Below, in pieces: positions 1-7,452 of a DNA stretch of 17,645 bases (position 1 is the first letter of the stretch; each line of letters starts with the position of its first letter). Made by a program: the position numbers and the translations under genes. This DNA comes from an uncultured Bacteroidales bacterium (GTDB lineage Bacteria; Bacteroidota; Bacteroidia; Bacteroidales; Bacteroidaceae). The notes below the pieces were generated by a model. That model saw nothing but the letters and a program-made list of their open reading frames with translations. It did no database searches and was not told the DNA's origin. The DNA lies in NCBI GenBank assembly GCA_902783615.1, contig CACZRQ010000167.1, positions 1 to 17,645 on the forward strand. Reading direction: 5' to 3'.

Positions 1-180
1 CAGATGATCTCCTTTAGGGAGGTCTATCAGTGACACCTTTTATTCTCTCTCCAGAACCTCCTCCTTTGTGCCCCGAAATTATCTCCCACGTGCGGGCGCA
101 AATTTTTCCACGTGTGGGCGCAAAAATTACCTCTTAAAAGGCAGGTTGGTTTCTTATGCATATTAGCCTCTATATATAGT
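1..180. other. Left-edge non-coding stretch
   Basis: No open frame with recognisable protein features is seen on either strand here. The only structures noted are a weak 7-bp stem with one G-T pair at 6-24 (GATCTCC / GGAGGTC, no T-tract on either side) and the 22-bp tandem repeat listed separately. What lies to the left of the window is unknown, so this may be the tail of a longer intergenic region. Confidence 0.5.
86..128. repeat. 22-bp tandem repeat with CACGTG core, two units
   Basis: Two adjacent units, 86-107 and 108-128, share the pattern CCACGTG[C/T]GGGCGCAAA followed by an A/T run. Each has a palindromic CACGTG (87-92 and 109-114) and a GGGCGCAAA tail, so the repeat spacing is 22 bp, about two DNA helical turns. 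That spacing would put two protein-binding sites on the same face of the helix, but no neighbouring gene start explains a regulatory role. It could equally be a fragment of a dispersed intergenic repeat. The repeat is directly visible; any function is inference. Confidence 0.75.
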
Positions 181-330
181 GTGGTCATTATGGTCAATTG
201 TCAATTGTCATTAAGGATTTTTGGTTGTCAAAAACGCCACTATAATTATAAATATTATTTATAATTATAGTCAGCCAAATGACCAATCCATTTTTCTTAT
301 TGACAATTGACAATTGACCATAATGACCAC
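181..330. repeat. Palindromic element, copy 1 (arms of TTGACAA heptamers)
   Basis: A perfect 30-bp inverted repeat (181-210 against 301-330) encloses a core that begins AAGGATTTTTGGTTGTCA and ends ATTTTTCTTA. The core has its own 15-bp stem (239-253 against 257-271, ACTATAATTATAAAT and its complement, 3-nt loop). The arms are made of 7-bp tandem repeats: in the right arm TTGACAA, TTGACAA, TTGACCA run from 300 to 320. The whole unit could fold into one long hairpin. A second copy with the same core lies at 612-755. No transposase is nearby, so a miniature non-autonomous element is the likeliest reading, but no target-site duplication was recognised. Confidence 0.85.
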
Positions 331-380
331 TACTCAGATTATATCTTAGCTCCGTATGGTTAATCACTACAGAAACATCA

Positions 381-581
381 GTTATATAACTTTAGTTACG
401 AAGTAGGCTAACAAGCTGAGTTATAATGCCCCTTTAGTATAGGATGTTATAAAAACGAGATAAAAAAACAGCATGTGGTTTATGACACTGAAAGCGTCAT
501 ATTGAAATAGTCTTTTGAATATCCTATCCTACGAGGCTAATATATAGCACTTTAGTCACTTGGGAACTTGAATTATATAGC
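381..581. repeat. Imperfect long inverted repeat between the two palindromes
   Basis: The segment 381-445 (starting GTTATATAACTTTAGTTAC and ending AGTATAGGAT) matches the reverse complement of 520-581, roughly 70 percent by eye with small gaps. The best-kept parts are the outer TATATAA stretch, AAGT near the middle, and the inner AGGAT boundary. The loop contains a small hairpin, TATGAC / GTCATA at 481-486 and 496-501. Its sequence is unrelated to the palindromes on either side. It may be a second family of hairpin element, decayed with age. No coding potential was recognised. Confidence 0.55.
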
Positions 582-611
582 CATATTCTTCCGAAACTTG
601 AGTTAGTCAAT

Positions 612-755
612 AGTCATTAGTCAATAGTCAATAGTCAATAAGGATTTTCTGGTTGTCAAAAAGTGCCACTATAATTATATATTTATAATAATTATAGTGA
701 GCCTAATGACCGAATCAATTTTTTCTTATTGACTATTGACTATTGACTAATGACT
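612..755. repeat. Palindromic element, copy 2 (arms of TTGACTA heptamers)
   Basis: A perfect 31-bp inverted repeat (612-642 against 725-755) encloses the same core family as the copy at 181-330: AAGGATTTTCTGGTTGTCA at the left, a central stem (CACTATAATTAT at 667-678 against 688-699), and TTTTTTCTTA at the right. Here the arm heptamers are TTGACTA three times (729-749) followed by ATGACTG, not TTGACAA. The element lies about 50 bp beyond the trpA stop codon, in the path of trp operon transcription, so its transcript would form a very stable hairpin that could end transcription or protect the mRNA 3' end. That role is inference. Confidence 0.85.
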
Positions 756-805
756 GCAAAGAGGTTATTGTTGATTATTGCATTAACCTGCTAATTGTTA
801 GGTTG

Positions 806-1582
806 TTACATTCCAATATCCTGTTTCAGTTGCTTAATGGCTTGGTCAGCATTGCCATTATACTGGTTCAGCAGAGTGACAAAACGACTGCCTATGATGC
901 CTCCTGAGGCGTGGGAACAGGCCGCTTCGAAGGTCTGACGGTTGCTGATGCCAAAGCCAACCATGCGGGGATTGCGCAAATGCAAGGCATCGACCTTCTC
1001 GAAATAGGCTTGTTTTTGAAGGTTGAAATCTTGCTGAGCACCTGTGGTAGAGGCAGATGAGACCATGTAGATAAAGCCATCGGTGTGGGCATCGATCTTA
1101 CGGATGCGCTCATCGCTGGTTTCAGGAGTGATGAGCATGATGACACGAATGTTATAGTGATCGGCTATGGCTTTATAGGTTTCTTGGTAGTCCTTGAAAG
1201 GTAAATCAGGAATGATGACTCCATCAATGCCACAGGCTGCACACTCTTGGCAGAAATGCTCAAAGCCAAACTGATAGATGGGGTTGAGATAGCCCATGAG
1301 TATTAGGGGTATGCTCACTTCTTGTCGAATGTCTTTGAGTTGCTGAAACAGCAACTTGAGTGTCATGCCATTTCGCAGGGCTTGGGTAGCTGCGTTTTGG
1401 ATGACCACACCATCGGCCATAGGGTCGCTGAAGGGGATTCCTACCTCTATCATGCTGACTCCATTATTTGCCAAGTCTTTGATTACTTGATAGGTTCCGT
1501 TGAGTGTTGGACTACCTGCACAGAAATATACTGAGAGCAAGTTCTTCGGATTCTGTTGGAATAATTGATTGATTCGGTTCAT
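806..1582 (-). CDS. trpA: Tryptophan synthase alpha chain
   Basis: TrpA cleaves indole-3-glycerol phosphate to indole and glyceraldehyde-3-phosphate, and indole is channelled to TrpB. The 258-residue protein is a normal-length TIM barrel. The catalytic Glu (residue 46) and Asp (residue 57) lie in MIEVGIPFSDPMADG, matching Glu49 and Asp60 of the enterobacterial enzyme. Other family segments are LMGYLNP, GVIIPDLP and GFGIS near the phosphate site. The sequence after the catalytic Asp is GVVIQ where GPxIQ is usual, a mild change. The ATG start overlaps the trpF stop as ATGA (1579-1582), which supports this start and translational coupling. It is the last gene of the trp operon; no ordinary hairpin-plus-T-tract terminator was seen immediately after it. 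Confidence 0.96.
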   Translation of the reverse strand: MNRINQLFQQNPKNLLSVYFCAGSPTLNGTYQVIKDLANNGVSMIEVGIPFSDPMADGVVIQNAATQALRNGMTLKLLFQQLKDIRQEVSIPLILMGYLNPIYQFGFEHFCQECAACGIDGVIIPDLPFKDYQETYKAIADHYNIRVIMLITPETSDERIRKIDAHTDGFIYMVSSASTTGAQQDFNLQKQAYFEKVDALHLRNPRMVGFGISNRQTFEAACSHASGGIIGSRFVTLLNQYNGNADQAIKQLKQDIGM

Positions 1583-2205
1583 AATAATTCATTTTTGAAT
1601 GTTCGTAATAAGTTGACGTCTTTGATGCCAGGTTGACTCTCGAAACGACTGTTTAGGTCGTAGCCGGCCAGCTGTGGATGCTGGAACTGTTGGAGCCTCG
1701 CTGCATCATCTGGGCCAATGCCACCACTTAACAGAAAGGGCGTTTTTCCTTTGTAAGCATGCAGCAGATTCCAGTTGAAGTGCTTGCCTGAGCCTCCCTG
1801 ACTGGGTGTTTTGGTGTCGAAAAGCAGGTAGTCGCACACATCTTCATAGGCTTGTGCCAAGCTCAGATCTGCCTCACAACTCACGCCCAATGCCTTGATG
1901 ATTCCCACGCCTGTTGCCTTTAGCTCTTGACAGAATTGAGGGGATTCCTGTCCGTGAAGCTGAATGTAATCAAGCTGAAAATCAAATATCTTATCAACGA
2001 TTCTTGATGCTTCTTCATTCACAAACACACCCACACGCTTGGCTTCTGTTGGCAGATAGCTTGGGATGGCGCAACAGTATCTGGGCGATTTCTCGTAGAA
2101 AATGAAACCCATCATGGCAGGATGCAGTTGTTCCACCTGTCGGATGTTTTCTCCGTTGGTCATGCCACAGACCTTAATGATTGACGATTGACGATTATTT
2201 TTCAT
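1579..2205 (-). CDS. trpF: Phosphoribosylanthranilate isomerase
   Basis: TrpF isomerises N-(5'-phosphoribosyl)anthranilate to the carboxyphenylamino-deoxyribulose phosphate used by TrpC. The 208-residue protein carries the N-terminal IIKVCGMT motif with the general base Cys13, the general acid Asp130 in YLLFDT, and phosphate-binding LLSGGIGPDD and PGIKDVN segments. It is a separate protein here, not fused to TrpC. The start at 2205 overlaps the last 11 bp of trpC. The first nine residues (MKNNRQSSI) precede the conserved strand and are encoded over two copies of a TTGACGA heptamer (plus-strand 2181-2194) resembling the intergenic repeats. The next ATG falls inside the active-site motif (CGM), so no shorter start is plausible. 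Confidence 0.95.
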   Translation of the reverse strand: MKNNRQSSIIKVCGMTNGENIRQVEQLHPAMMGFIFYEKSPRYCCAIPSYLPTEAKRVGVFVNEEASRIVDKIFDFQLDYIQLHGQESPQFCQELKATGVGIIKALGVSCEADLSLAQAYEDVCDYLLFDTKTPSQGGSGKHFNWNLLHAYKGKTPFLLSGGIGPDDAARLQQFQHPQLAGYDLNSRFESQPGIKDVNLLRTFKNELL

Positions 2206-3010
2206 TTAGTTTACTAATGAATTGTTTCAGGGATTCGGCTGGATTGTTGGCTCGCATGAATGTTTCACCAATCAGGAAACCACGATAGCCGGCTTCTCTT
2301 AACTGTTTGATTACCTCTGTATTTGAGATGCCGCTTTCGCTGATTAGAACAGGCTGGTTGGGCAAGTCCTTCGTGGCATCTTTCAACAGGGATGCCAATC
2401 GGTAGGAGTTGTTCACATCAGTGACAAATGACCCCAGATTGCGATTGTTGATGCCCACCATGTCAGGTGAACCTTTGATGTAAGATAGCTCTTGGGGACT
2501 GTGTATCTCCAATACAACCTCCAATTTCAGTTCGTGGGCTTCCTCCATCAGCATCTGACATTCATTAGGCTCCAAGCAAGCAGCTATCAATAATACAGCA
2601 TCGGCTCCAGTGAGTTTTGCCTCCAATAGCTGATGACGATCGATGATGAAGTCCTTGCGCAGGATGGGGATGTGTACTGCTTCACGAACCTGACGGATGT
2701 ACTTTAGGTTACCTGCAAAGTAGGGAGTATCTGTCAACACAGAGATGGCTGTAGCCCCAGCTGCCTCGTACGCAGGAATAACGATGTGTGGCTGAGCATC
2801 TTCGTGAATCCATCCCTTGGATGGCGATTTGCGTTTGAACTCGGCTATGATGCCTGTTGACGATGCTGCCAGAGCCTGACTCATGCTTCGTGTGGGCTGG
2901 TCTTTCAGTGCCTCGACCATCTCTTCTAAATACTCGGCGGGAAATACCTGTCTGTGAGTCTTGAGTTCCTCGCGCTTCTTTGCTACTATCTCGAGTAATA
3001 TATCTTTCAT
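2195..3010 (-). CDS. trpC: Indole-3-glycerol phosphate synthase
   Basis: TrpC closes the indole ring, producing indole-3-glycerol phosphate with loss of CO2 and water. The 271 residues are typical for a stand-alone enzyme. Visible motifs are IIAEFKRKSPSKG (residues 54-66, with the active-site Glu and Lys), LRKDFIID (117-124, catalytic Lys119), VVLEIHS, VGINNRNL, LISESGI and GFLIGETFM near the C-terminus. The start lies 4 bp after the trpD stop, and the 3' end overlaps trpF by 11 bp, so the operon is tightly packed and probably translationally coupled. Nothing unusual is seen. Confidence 0.96.
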   Translation of the reverse strand: MKDILLEIVAKKREELKTHRQVFPAEYLEEMVEALKDQPTRSMSQALAASSTGIIAEFKRKSPSKGWIHEDAQPHIVIPAYEAAGATAISVLTDTPYFAGNLKYIRQVREAVHIPILRKDFIIDRHQLLEAKLTGADAVLLIAACLEPNECQMLMEEAHELKLEVVLEIHSPQELSYIKGSPDMVGINNRNLGSFVTDVNNSYRLASLLKDATKDLPNQPVLISESGISNTEVIKQLREAGYRGFLIGETFMRANNPAESLKQFISKLNEK

Positions 3011-3014
3011 GATT

Positions 3015-4010
3015 TCAACTGTTTATTTCAACAAACTTTTCAAATGTCCTCAATGCCTTTTTACTGTCTAACGATTCGCGCGCCATATCAACACATTCTT
3101 CCATTGATTTCTGTGGCTCAATCACATGGATGGCGAATGCAGAGTTTACCAACACCGTTTGCCTTTGCGACTTGCTGGAAGTGCCATTCAGCACACTGTC
3201 GAATATCTTCACAGCTTCGGATGGGGTAGAGCCGCCAAACAGTTCCTCACGGGTGGAGAGATTGAATCCCAGATCATTAGCTTGGTAAATCTGCTCATCA
3301 TTATTGGTCATCACCTTGTAACCACTGGTGAGCGAAATCTCATCGTAACCATCAAGACTTGTCACAACGGCAAACTCCATGCCTAATCTGTTCAACACAT
3401 TGGTATAGAGTCGCATCTGACTCAAGTTGGCTACGCCCAACAATTGATAGGTGGGCTTGCAGGGATTGATGAGCGGCCCCAACAGATTGAATACTGTTGG
3501 CACTTGCAACGCCCTGCGTGTGGGACCCACGAATTTCATGGCTGGGTTGAACAGCTGTGCATGCTGGTAAGCCATGTTGCACTCCTCAATGCTTTGGCGA
3601 AGCTTGTCCTGATTGTTGGTGAACTTCACCCCATGCAGTTCGAGCACATTGCTGGCTCCACTCACGGAAGAAGCGCCATAGTTGCCGTGCTTTGCCACCT
3701 TATAGCCTGCACCAGCCACCACGAAACACGAACAAGTGGAGATGTTGAAGGTGTTCTTGCCATCGCCACCAGTGCCCACAATATCGATGGGCTGGTAGGG
3801 TGAGAAATCGATGGGAATGCGAGTTTCCATCAAAGCCTCACGGAAGCCAATCAGTTCATCCACTGTCACTCCACGCATCTGCAGGATGGTAAGTAATGAT
3901 GCTATCTGTGCGTCAGGATACATCTCCTGCGTGATGTTTAGCATGATTTGCTTTGTTTCTGCCGAAGTCAGTTCCTCGTGATTCAGCAGTCGTTTTATTA
4001 TCTCTTTCAT
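3015..4010 (-). CDS. trpD: Anthranilate phosphoribosyltransferase
   Basis: TrpD transfers the phosphoribosyl group of PRPP to anthranilate. The 331-residue protein is full length, with the glycine-rich PRPP loop GTGGDGKNTFNIST (residues 79-92), the KHGNYGASSVSGAS segment (107-120) and RRALQVPTVFNLLGPLINP around the anthranilate site. In the second motif, NYGASSVSGAS stands where many bacteria have NRSVSSKSGSAD; this looks like a lineage form, since the phosphate-contacting Ser and Gly positions are kept. It is not fused to a TrpG glutaminase domain, unlike the enterobacterial protein. A 54-bp gap with no recognised signal separates it from trpG upstream. Confidence 0.95.
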   Translation of the reverse strand: MKEIIKRLLNHEELTSAETKQIMLNITQEMYPDAQIASLLTILQMRGVTVDELIGFREALMETRIPIDFSPYQPIDIVGTGGDGKNTFNISTCSCFVVAGAGYKVAKHGNYGASSVSGASNVLELHGVKFTNNQDKLRQSIEECNMAYQHAQLFNPAMKFVGPTRRALQVPTVFNLLGPLINPCKPTYQLLGVANLSQMRLYTNVLNRLGMEFAVVTSLDGYDEISLTSGYKVMTNNDEQIYQANDLGFNLSTREELFGGSTPSEAVKIFDSVLNGTSSKSQRQTVLVNSAFAIHVIEPQKSMEECVDMARESLDSKKALRTFEKFVEINS

Positions 4011-4064
4011 AATCTTATTGTTGCGTTAAAAATCAAGTTATAGAATGTATCTGTATGGCTTGTG

Positions 4065-4649
4065 CTACTTGCTTGTTTCGTGGTTCAGCCAATTGCTGAT
4101 GATGGTTCGTCCTTCAGGTGTCAACACCGATTCTGGGTGGAATTGTATGCCATGCACATCATATTTCTTGTGGCGAAGTGCCATGATGTGGCCTTCATTG
4201 CTGACGGCTGTGATGGCTAATGAGGTGGGGAATCCATCCTGATCGACCACCCAAGAGTGGTATCGACCCACTGTGATGACATCTGGCAGACCCTCAAACA
4301 AGTAGTTGTCGTTGGCTTTCAACAGGAAGGCAGGCGACTGAACGCCATGAAACACATCTGTCAGGTTGGTGAGTTTGGCACCAAACACTTGTCCGATGGC
4401 TTGCTCGCCCAAGCAAACACCCAAGATGGGTTTCTTGCCAGCATAAGTCTTGATTACATCCAAGAGTAATCCTGCTTCTTCAGGAATGCCTGGCCCAGGA
4501 GAAAGGATAATCTTGTCGAACGATACCAGGTCGCTCATCTCAAATTGATCGTTGCGCATCACCTTCACATTGGCACCTAATTCTTTCACTAAATGAGCCA
4601 AGTTGTAGGTGAATGAGTCGTAATTGTCTATGATTGCTATATTTTTCAT
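4065..4649 (-). CDS. trpG: Anthranilate synthase glutamine amidotransferase subunit
   Basis: TrpG releases ammonia from glutamine and passes it to TrpE. The 194 residues form a class I glutaminase domain with the nucleophile Cys79 in GVCLGEQAIG, and His171 and Glu173 in QFHPES completing the triad. The IIDNYDSFTYNL start and the LSPGPGIPEE oxyanion strand are standard. One point differs: the residue after CLG is Glu82, where most family members have His (CLGHQ). That position is next to, but not part of, the triad. The close trpE neighbour (12 bp upstream) and lack of a pabB-like gene favour tryptophan synthesis over folate, although TrpG proteins sometimes serve both. Confidence 0.94.
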   Translation of the reverse strand: MKNIAIIDNYDSFTYNLAHLVKELGANVKVMRNDQFEMSDLVSFDKIILSPGPGIPEEAGLLLDVIKTYAGKKPILGVCLGEQAIGQVFGAKLTNLTDVFHGVQSPAFLLKANDNYLFEGLPDVITVGRYHSWVVDQDGFPTSLAITAVSNEGHIMALRHKKYDVHGIQFHPESVLTPEGRTIISNWLNHETSK

Positions 4650-4661
4650 AATCGTATGCTT

Positions 4662-6062
4662 TTAATATTCTTCTGCTTTCTGGATGGCTTTCTTCAAAGC
4701 GCCCAACTTGTTGTTCACTTCCTGTAGTTCGTTTTCTACATCGCTTTTTGCCACGATGCCTCCACCAGCCTGGAACCACAACTTGTTGTTTCTGCTTACG
4801 AAGGTACGGATGGTGATGGCCTGGTTCAGGCTTCCATTTAGCCCAATAAATCCGATGCAACCTCCGTAGGCGCCGCGGTTGTGGGGTTCCAACTCGCTGA
4901 TGATCTGCATGGCTCTCACCTTGGGCGCTCCACTCAGGGTTCCTGCAGGGAAGGTGTCGATGAAAGTCTTGATGGGGTCTGCATCCTCGTCCAATGTGCC
5001 ACTTACCCTACTCACCAGATGAATGACATGACTGTAGTATTGCAATTGCTTGAAGAATTCCACCTTCACATCGTGGCAGTTGCGACTCAGGTCGTTACGA
5101 GCCAGGTCCACCAGCATCACATGTTCGGCATTCTCCTTGGGGTCATCGCTCAGTTGTTGTGCATAGATGGCATCCTGTGTGGCATCGCCTGTTCGTCGTG
5201 TGGTTCCTGCTATGGGGTCGATGGTAGCTTTACGACCTTCGATGCGGCAGTGGGTTTCTGGCGATGAGCCGAAGATGCGGAAGCCTCCAAAGTCGAAATA
5301 GAACAAATAGGGAGAAGGGTTGATGCTGCGCAAGGCACGATAGAGCTTGAAGTCATCGCCCTTGAATCGCTGTTCAAACCTGCGTGACAATACCACTTGG
5401 AATACATCTCCCCTCAGACAGTGTGCAATGCCCTTGCGTATGTTCTCTCGATGTTGGTCATCCGTCAGTGAGGAGGTGGTTTCACCCACAGCTTCGAAGT
5501 CGAATAGACGATAATTGCGATTGTGGATGGCCTGTTGAATGGTGTTTAACGATTCTTTTTCATCATCTCCAACCATTTCCAGCAACATCATCTCATGTTG
5601 GAAATCGTGGAAGATAATCAGATACTTATACAGGATGTAGTGCATGTCTGGCGCATCGTTTCTGAATTCCGTGCTGTCTTTCACGTCGATGTTTTCGAAG
5701 TATCTGACGGCATTGAACGAAGTGTAGCCATACAGGCCGCAATACTGATTGTACTCTCCTTCCACGTGGAATCGATTCAAGAAATCGTTCAGAGCCTGGT
5801 CAACGGTGTAACGCTTGCTGATGGGATATTCTTCCACGCTTTCATCGGGCATGCGGAAGATGGCCACTCCATGATGGATGCTGACGCTGGCCAGTGGACA
5901 GAGTCCGATAAACGAGCGATTGTTCTCACTGCCATGATAGTCGGAACTCTCCATCAGGGCGCTCTGCGTGAACAGGTCGCGCACTTTCAAATAGGTGCTT
6001 ACAGGCGTGTGCAAATCACCCAGCACTGTTCTGTGTACTGTTTTGTAGCTAAATGTTTTCAT
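4662..6062 (-). CDS. trpE: Anthranilate synthase component I
   Basis: TrpE converts chorismate plus ammonia to anthranilate and pyruvate. The 466-residue protein has the chorismate-binding C-terminal half intact: IDPIAGTTRRTG (281-292), ENAEHVMLVDLARND (310-324), PAGTLSGAPKVRAM (372-385), GAYGG (397-401) and QAGGGIV (431-437). Near the N-terminus ALMESSD (35-41) corresponds to the LLES-type segment that binds the feedback inhibitor tryptophan, with Met for one Leu, so the enzyme is probably feedback sensitive. The ATG overlaps the trpB stop as ATGA (6059-6062). The adjoining trpG argues for TrpE over PabB. Confidence 0.95.
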   Translation of the reverse strand: MKTFSYKTVHRTVLGDLHTPVSTYLKVRDLFTQSALMESSDYHGSENNRSFIGLCPLASVSIHHGVAIFRMPDESVEEYPISKRYTVDQALNDFLNRFHVEGEYNQYCGLYGYTSFNAVRYFENIDVKDSTEFRNDAPDMHYILYKYLIIFHDFQHEMMLLEMVGDDEKESLNTIQQAIHNRNYRLFDFEAVGETTSSLTDDQHRENIRKGIAHCLRGDVFQVVLSRRFEQRFKGDDFKLYRALRSINPSPYLFYFDFGGFRIFGSSPETHCRIEGRKATIDPIAGTTRRTGDATQDAIYAQQLSDDPKENAEHVMLVDLARNDLSRNCHDVKVEFFKQLQYYSHVIHLVSRVSGTLDEDADPIKTFIDTFPAGTLSGAPKVRAMQIISELEPHNRGAYGGCIGFIGLNGSLNQAITIRTFVSRNNKLWFQAGGGIVAKSDVENELQEVNNKLGALKKAIQKAEEY

Positions 6063-7246
6063 ATCGTTTGTTTTTTATAATTCAAATAAGTATCTAAATC
6101 CTTATCGCCTCTGCCTGAGACGGTTAACACTACCACATCGGTGGGTTTGAACTGCATCTTCGGCAAGGCTCCCAAGGCGTGGGCACTCTCGATGGCTGGG
6201 ATGATGCCCTCAAGGCGAGTCAGCTCGTAGCCTGCAGCTATGGCTTCATCATCGTTGACGGGAATCACCAGAGCACGATGTTGAGCCGACAGGTTGGCGT
6301 GCATGGGACCAATGCCTGGATAATCTAATCCTGCGGATATGGAGTAGGGCTCAACGATTTGTCCATCCTCATCCTGCATCACGTAGGTCTTTGCCCCATG
6401 AATGATGCCCGTTTTGCCCAAGGCGATGGTGGCTGCTGTTTTGCCTGAATCCACTCCCTCGCCACCAGCTTCTGCCAACACTATCTTTACACGTTGGTCA
6501 TCGATGTGGTGATAAATGGTGCCTGCTGCGTTGCTTCCACCACCCACACAAGCCATCAGATAATCAGGATAATCTCTGCCTTCTTTCTCTTGCAGTTGGG
6601 TTTTAATCTCCTCGCTGATAATGGATTGCAGTCGTGCCACCATATCGGGATAAGGATGAGGACCCACTGTAGAGCCAATGATGTAGAAGGTATCGGCAGG
6701 ATGGCAACACCAGTCGCGAATGGCCTCGTTGGTGGCGTCTTTCAACGTCATGTTGCCACTATGAACAGGCACTACCTCAGCTCCCAACATCTTCATCTTC
6801 TCTACATTCACATGCTGGCGTTTCACATCGGTAGCACCCATATAGACCACGCATTGCATGTTCATCAAGGCACAGACAGTGGCAGTGGCCACCCCATGCT
6901 GGCCAGCGCCTGTTTCCGCAATGACGCGAGTCTTGCCCAAATGGCGGGCGATGAGGATTTGTCCGATGGTGTTGTTAATCTTGTGAGCACCAGTGTGGTT
7001 CAGATCTTCGCGCTTTAGGTAGATCTTGCAACCGTAACGTTCGCTCAGGCGCTTTGCAAGGTAGAGAGGTGAAGGTCGGCCAACATAGTCGCGTAACAAT
7101 TGGCGATACTCCTGTTGGAAACTCTCGCTTTCAATCACAGACAGGTATGTCTGCTGTAGGTCGTTCACGCATTTGTGCAGTATTTCTGGCACGTAAGCAC
7201 CTCCAAAATCACCATAAAAACCTTCGTTGTCAACTAAAAAACTCAT
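6059..7246 (-). CDS. trpB: Tryptophan synthase beta chain
   Basis: TrpB condenses indole with serine to make tryptophan using pyridoxal phosphate. From the ATG at 7246 the protein has 395 residues. The PLP lysine is Lys89 in HTGAHKINN, the phosphate-binding GGGSNA is at 235-240, and ETGAGQHG (111-118) covers the catalytic Glu. The frame remains open upstream to a TTG at 7273, but that codon lies in the T-tract of the attenuator, so the ATG at 7246 (MSFLVDNEGFYGDFGG) is preferred and fits the family start. It is the first structural gene of the operon and therefore directly downstream of the attenuator. It resembles the usual TrpB1 type that partners TrpA. Confidence 0.96.
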   Translation of the reverse strand: MSFLVDNEGFYGDFGGAYVPEILHKCVNDLQQTYLSVIESESFQQEYRQLLRDYVGRPSPLYLAKRLSERYGCKIYLKREDLNHTGAHKINNTIGQILIARHLGKTRVIAETGAGQHGVATATVCALMNMQCVVYMGATDVKRQHVNVEKMKMLGAEVVPVHSGNMTLKDATNEAIRDWCCHPADTFYIIGSTVGPHPYPDMVARLQSIISEEIKTQLQEKEGRDYPDYLMACVGGGSNAAGTIYHHIDDQRVKIVLAEAGGEGVDSGKTAATIALGKTGIIHGAKTYVMQDEDGQIVEPYSISAGLDYPGIGPMHANLSAQHRALVIPVNDDEAIAAGYELTRLEGIIPAIESAHALGALPKMQFKPTDVVVLTVSGRGDKDLDTYLNYKKQTI

Positions 7247-7271
7247 ATTATCCAGTGTTAAATTGTTATAC

Positions 7272-7308
7272 AAAAGAAAAAGCCCCGTCGCAAGTTGCGA
7301 CAGGGCTT
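7272..7308 (-). terminator. Intrinsic terminator of the trp attenuator
   Basis: Read on the minus strand, AAGCCCTGTCGC (7308-7297) pairs with GCGACGGGGCTT (7291-7280), giving a 12-bp GC-rich stem with one G-U pair and a 5-nt loop, followed by TTTT-C-TTTT (7279-7272). It stands between the leader peptide and trpB, so it would stop transcription before the structural genes unless an alternative pairing forms. A weak candidate antiterminator is AGGG just at the leader stop (7362-7359) with CCCT (7305-7302) in the 5' arm; a fuller antiterminator was not recognised by eye. Confidence 0.9.
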
Positions 7309-7361
7309 CGTTTAATCCTATTCTTGATTTGGCATAGATATGTACACGAGCGCTGCTCCCC

Positions 7362-7424
7362 TTACGACTCTTGGAATCTTAACGGGCGCCACCACCAATA
7401 CATATTTGCCATAAAATGCTTCAT
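7362..7424 (-). CDS. trpL: trp operon leader peptide with three consecutive Trp codons
   Basis: A 20-codon minus-strand frame, starting ATG at 7424 and ending TAA at 7364-7362, encodes a peptide containing NMYWWWRPLRF. The three Trp codons (7397-7389) are adjacent and lie about 80 nt before the terminator stem. Such a peptide is too short to have an enzymatic role. Its known function in ribosome-mediated attenuation is to sense charged tRNA-Trp: when it is scarce, the ribosome stalls on the Trp codons and terminator formation is prevented. ATATGTA just before the Trp codons (7404-7398) can pair with TACATAT after the stop codon, a candidate pairing that a stalled ribosome would disrupt. Later in-frame ATGs at 7412 and 7403 are possible starts but would still include the Trp run. 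Confidence 0.88.
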   Translation of the reverse strand: MKHFMANMYWWWRPLRFQES

Positions 7425-7452
7425 AACTTACAATTTCTTTGTTTTATCGCTG

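Noticed and set aside
6..24. Small stem GATCTCC / GGAGGTC as a terminator of a gene to the left
   Set aside because: Short, one G-T pair, no T-tract on either strand.
331..600. tRNA or small RNA between the palindromes
   Set aside because: No cloverleaf, no T-loop (GTTCRANNC) and no promoter were recognised; the structure is better described as an inverted repeat.
181..755. CRISPR array
   Set aside because: The repeats are 7 bp units in perfect palindromic arms with no regular spacers of 25-40 bp and no cas genes nearby.
3044..3803. Plus-strand frames opposite trpD (and similar frames opposite other genes)
   Set aside because: They are the antisense of well-supported genes, have no family motifs, and overlap almost completely.
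7247..7273. Upstream TTG start extending trpB by nine codons
   Set aside because: The TTG lies in the attenuator's T-tract and the extra residues do not match the TrpB family start; the ATG at 7246 fits better.
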